Source: Lineus longissimus
Taxonomy: Eukaryota; Nemertea; Pilidiophora; Heteronemertea; Lineidae
Reading direction: 5' to 3'
DNA: 60,000 nucleotides
NCBI RefSeq assembly: GCF_910592395.1
Contig: NC_088325.1
Span: 10,916,109 to 10,976,108, forward strand
Notes under the pieces: generated by a model
Told to the model about the DNA's origin: nothing
The model's input: the letters and a program-made list of their open reading frames with translations, nothing else
Databases searched by the model: none
Part shown: piece after piece, positions 27,501 through 33,500 of the stretch
How the letters are laid out: each line of letters starts with the position of its first letter
Position numbering within the stretch: the first letter of the stretch is position 1
Program-made: the position numbers and the translations under genes

Positions 27501-30500
27501 GAAGTATTTGAGAATGTTCCCAATGTTGAAAATAGACTTCCCGCTTGGGTTATCAGCGTGGGCGTTCTGGATCTCTGGGACTCCCTCACAAGTAACAGCT
27601 AAAATAATGTGATAGCTATAAGAATTTTGCAGTTTATTTACCCCTAAACAATGCTATTTGTTATTCGTTCTACAGAGATCATGAATTACGTACTGTGGTT
27701 TAATTTGGTTCATGATTAAGACAGTCATGAAAGGACGCTGCAATGTCACTATAATTTTCATGATTTATTGCTTTTATCAAAAACCACACGTCTGCGAACT
27801 CTAGCTACAATTATGGAGTTTTGAAATTGACCTCAACTAAATACGATTCACGACAGATGCTTTTTTTTCGGTGTCATCGCTGTTCGTCTACGTAAGGGTT
27901 GCTAAACCTAATCTTTAACGAATATTAGGCGAAACTTATACATGTACATGGTGCCTGTGTCTTAAGCTGTCTGTTGTGCGTTTGCAGCAAATGACTTACC
28001 GACACAATTAAAAGAAGCCTTGGTCCATTTAGCATTTTCACATTTTATTGTGTCGTGGGTAGATGTACTGTAATGTCCCTTATCACAGTTGTAGTTAATT
28101 GTCGTTCCATGCGGTAATGTCCCGCTGGATGTGTTGGGCGTCCTCGTTGCCTTGTTTACATTCGGGATTTTACTGGCGTCGCAAGATGTGGCTGAAAAAT
28201 ATAAGACAATGTTCATCTGAGATAGCAAAGCAACCCTTTGATAAATGATGGTGGCGTCATGCCATTTTGCTCATGATACTTACCAAAAACTCATTACTTC
28301 AAAGAAATGAGTTTTTACTTAAGTATAGGTGCATGTTTTATCATTTGCATGATAGTGCCATTTGGCCATGATCGATTTTAGTTTTGCGGTAAATCAGGCG
28401 TTTATGTTTATCGAACAACTTACGCAAAAGCATTTTTTATGTCATGCAGGTTGGATTGGATGGGTGTGGGGGAGGAGGAGGTGGCGGGGGGGGGGGGTCA
28501 TATTTTTTTCAGTCATTTGCAGCATATTTCTTCCCGATCGACTGGATGCTCTTACATTCGCACGTGAAGCTTGGTATCTTGTCCCATGATTTGCCTACAC
28601 AGTTGATAGCGGTCACCGTGGCCTTCAGCATCCTGTGCCCGTCTTTGCAAGTGTACGTTACAGATCCGCCGTGTGAGACGACTGCTGTGACGCTGGCTTT
28701 TGCATTAGAAATGGTCGGTGCGGTGCCACACTTTTGCACTGCAAATATGATTAAGTTGAAAATTCATGAAGTGTAGTATTCATAGTATGTGTAGGAATAG
28801 ACATCGTTAGATACATGAAAAGAAAAACGATAATAAAGTTAGATCGATCAGCATTAAAAATTGGCGAGTGGTAAATCAGGCATTTCCGTTTTCCATGGTT
28901 TCCATGGTTTTAATGTACGCCGTATCGCAGAAGGCTATTATAAATGACTGGTTAAGCCAGCTGCACAAAACACTTTCACGAAAATAACTCCTTTGAATAA
29001 AACTGCAAGGCGAAATGGGGGTGTTGCCAAAAATGGAAATCGAATGCATCAATCGTATGCTTCAATTGTATGCTTCGTTATCCATGCTTCACGAAGTATT
29101 CGAATGACTTACGTGTGCACTGGACATTTGGATTCTGCCATGATTCATCTTTCTTGCAGGTTACGGTCGCAGTTCCTGTGAGGTCGTAATATTTGTCGCA
29201 AGTGTAAGTCAATGTGCTTCCAATTGTTCGGGATGAGGTGACAGTCGCAGTCGCGTGGGTCACGGTCGGGGCTGTGGCTGGGCATTGCTTAGCTGTGAAT
29301 ATGAACAATTGTGGTTTGAAAAATCAATCAAAAATGTTGACCTATTTTCTCGGATCGAAGATATCGATAAAACATTTGAACAGCATTTAATAATTTTACA
29401 GTGACGTTGTAAAAACTGTACATGAACATGTCCCTACCAGCCTTTACGGAATGGAATACGATCTTAATGTAATCGGAGAGGAATCTTGTCGGAAACGAAA
29501 TTCGCAATTTCTAATTAATCAAATGTTGTTCGAACTTATAAATCACTTTGACAGTGAGGAATATATCTAACACCCTTGGCAGCCATCTAGAATCCTGCTT
29601 ACACACGATTCCGGCTCATTAAAAAAAAGCCTTTGCTTTAGGGATCAAAAGGTCGAAAGGCCTTCCCTTAGGCTGTTTGTAGATCCGCCGCACTATACCT
29701 ACCGGTACACTTGTAGCCACTGTGAACGGTGGCTTCAGATGGGCTCCATTTGCCGTCGGCTTTACAGGTGATAACGTTATGGCCGTTGTTGCTCTTATAC
29801 CCAGCTTTACAATTGAATGTTACTGTACTCTTGTAATTTGGATAACCTGATCCCTCGCTCACATCAAATAGATTATTGAATATCGTAAGCCTTCCGCAAC
29901 TCTTAACTGCAATTCAAAATGTAGGCTTTTTGATCAAATTTGTTTCCTTCATCCCGATTCTCGGTTGCCAAGAATATCAATAGTAACTAATACAAATGTT
30001 ATACCTTCGTCAAACATGGTGGTTTAATTCGAACGCCCCCGTTTGCGATATTGCATTGTATCGTACACAGATTTGAACTGATTGATCGGTTTATTCAGAT
30101 ATAATAACGCGCCTGCGCAAAGTCCGGGACCTTCCACTGCAATGGAAGTCATGACTGGCGCCGAGCATATCTTTTGATCTGCTTGGAAATGTAGCAGCTG
30201 TTGTAGTGTTGCAGTACGTGCGTCGTAATGCTAATGCATACATGTGGCCATTGTTTGGAAGATTGGGAATTCTACTATTTTTATTATCTACCAGTACTCA
30301 CTCGTGCAAGAGAAGTTCGGATTTGACCACGATCCACTATTACATGTGGCTGTTCCCGATCCTGTGTACCCAGTCCCACATGTGTATTGGGCCGACTCGC
30401 CGTGTGCATATGCGCTCTTCTGCCCTGTAACTGTGGCCTGTGGCACGCTTGGCGGTGTTGAACATCCTGGCCCTGAAACGTACGCGATATGTTTTGCCAT

Positions 30501-33500
30501 ACTTTCGCCAGAAAATGAATAGAAACCAATTTTGATGGAAAGCGGCATACAGTTATTGCCGCAGTCCACCAACGATGCCCATGGACAATGTCGGTATGAG
30601 CACATAATTTTGCTCGAGAAGTCATTCCGCATCGGTTAGTAAATTTGAATATATACTGGTTAGCCCGATTACGAGCGCATGCAGCGCCATCGTCAACTAT
30701 TTTCTCCAAAAGAATGAAATTGCTAATAGTTTGGAGAACTCAGATCAACCCAGCAAAATCAAATTACAGCTAGTGAGTTTATGAGCGCCGAGTAATGCCT
30801 CATTTCGCAAAAATAAGAATCATATTTCTGAATCCTCAAAAATTTTAATTTCTTTTTAATTATGTATCTGGGAATTTTTGCCCATCGCCAAAATGAACAG
30901 GCGCTGAAATTAGGCGGTCTAAAGTTTGTCTTTTTAGTTCAGATCATACTCACTAATGCACTTGAAGCTCTTGTATATGTCGGCGAGGGTCGGCTCCCAA
31001 CTGCCTTGAGCGTTACATCTCGCCGTCTTTGTCTGCCCATTACCAACGAATCCGGTTTTACACTTATAAGTGACTGTGCTCTTCCATTTTCGGTAGTTTC
31101 CGCCCTCAATCACATCTGCATTCTCAGGAAAAGTCGGCTTAGTAAGTGCTGGGCACTCCACCACTGAAATGGGCAACATTATCTGAGCGGATACATTTGT
31201 TTTGTTTAAACGTACGAAACAAAGGCGTATAAAAAAACGTCAATTCTCTGCTTTAAATTTGATACAACGCATGTTATATGTGGAACCTTGCCTCATTAGA
31301 GGCGTACGATGTTTGTTTTCATTGTATGTACCTGTGTGCCATGTACACAACTATTTTCAAGTTAAAAGTTGCCTGATCTGGAAGACACCGCCGTAGTGAC
31401 ATTATTGTGTAATATGTACATTCGCGGAAACTAGCATTTGTAGGATTTGTATATCAGTCAACCCAACGGCATCATTGGAATTTATATTCGGTATGTCATA
31501 GGTAATTCTCAAATTCAAGTTAATTTTGTTTTTCTGAACGGATGTCAAAGGGGTTTTGGAAGCGACTTCTTGAATTACCGATGTATCTGGTCAATGCTTT
31601 GCAAAGTCATCAATCCCTGGTAAAAACGCAAATAGCTTAGTGATTATAACTGGCCTCGATGAGATGGGAAACCTTTCTTTAGTCCAGCCATAGATAATTC
31701 GACTATCCGTAAATTAACTTTTTTGTAAATTAAACCGAACGCTTGTATTATGAAATAACTTACAATTGCACTTCATTGCGCCGATAGATGGCGCCCATTT
31801 CCCGTCATCCCCACAAACAATGCCATGAGCGTTTTCTATTTTGTAACCTGTGTTACACTGGTAAGTGAGCTGGGTGTTATGGACGGTCAGTTGGGTCTGT
31901 GTGTTCCCGTTATGGAGGGTTGGTTGTCGCCCGCAGTCGATCTCTGAAATTCAGAAATCGAAATATCAGTCTTCACAAAAAGATTATCGCATGGCACGTG
32001 ACGGCGAATGACGCGACATGATTGGCCCACATACTAATGAGGTATGATAATATGAAATATTATAATAGGGAAAAGGTTGGATCAAAATATATTCAATGCA
32101 CTAAACCTGTCCTTTTTTAATTAATGTATCCAACCTCATTACCATATTTAATCCAAGCAAACTTGATCCTGAAATATTATAATTCACACTTTTACAAAGT
32201 GTTGGATAATTTTTGAAAGTATCACCAAGGGGGTTATATGTAAACAAAGTGCAGGAACCTGCTTTACACCACAAGGCGCTTCTTAATTAACCAGTCCAAC
32301 AGTCTAACAAATACCCAGGCAATCGACTACACTCCGGACGCAGTATTAAGTTGACCCCTACCCCCAACCCCCAGTCCCAACTCCACCCAATCCACAACCA
32401 CCACAGCGACAATCAACTTGTTAGCATTTTCGGGGTTTGTACGACGAATACAGCGACATTTGGCGGGCTGCTAGCAGTGGTCCCGGATATTCCAGGACAA
32501 GGACGTTGTCCAATGGTGATTAACCGAATGTTATGAATGATCTGAGCTCTGAATGGGTGTCAATCTAACTACCAGGTAGGATAATGCTGGTGTTGATATT
32601 CCTGATGATCACAATAGAAGAACAACCTACTGTCGCATTTGAAGTTTGGCGTTTTGAACTGTTTTGTCTGGTCTTCACATTCAACCGTCATGACTGTGCT
32701 TGTGCTTCGATACCCGACGTTACATTTGTATTTAATGACTTGATTGGTAGCGACAGTCTTCGGGCCATCAACATAGGCATTTACAACCGTTGGTGCGTTG
32801 GTGCACATCTTCCCTATGAAAAACAGAAAGAAGTAGAAGTTTGGTGGAGGGAAAAGTTATCATAAATTTAGTTTGTTGGAAGAAAATATTACATACAATA
32901 TTTCCAAAGTTTTTGCCAACTCGTTGTAAAATAAAGCACATATATGCAAACTACGTACATATCAAGGTTTTATTTTGTTTTAACACTTTCCATTCAGAGT
33001 TCGGATGCAACACAGCCACTTAATCGAACCCAGAGTCTTTGAAAGACTCTGATCGACCCTAGTCATTTTAGAGTAAACTCTCTTTTCCGCTGTACCTCTT
33101 ATATAATGTTGTTGTGTTAATGACCACGTATAATATACCTGATGTTTGATGAGTTTGACGGTTTTGAATTCATTTACCGCAGTTGTTTTATTTTCTTTGG
33201 AATTGCTTTTGCATCGGAACTCACCGCCTACGGGCACATGTAAAATATTTACCAAATATCCTATACAATGGCAGTGTACCTCGACTGAATAGGATCTGAA
33301 TAGAAGGACCTTTAAGGTTTTTATCGAAGGTTTTCACCTAGTATAGCCCTTGGTAGGTATGGAAATCACTGCCAACTCACCACCAAAGGTTGAAACCCTA
33401 AGACTTACTTTGGCATTGAAACCTGAATGGGTCAGGCTCCCATTTGCCTTGCATATTGCAAGTGATTTCGTCCTTCTCGCCGTTCCCTTCGTAACCAGGC

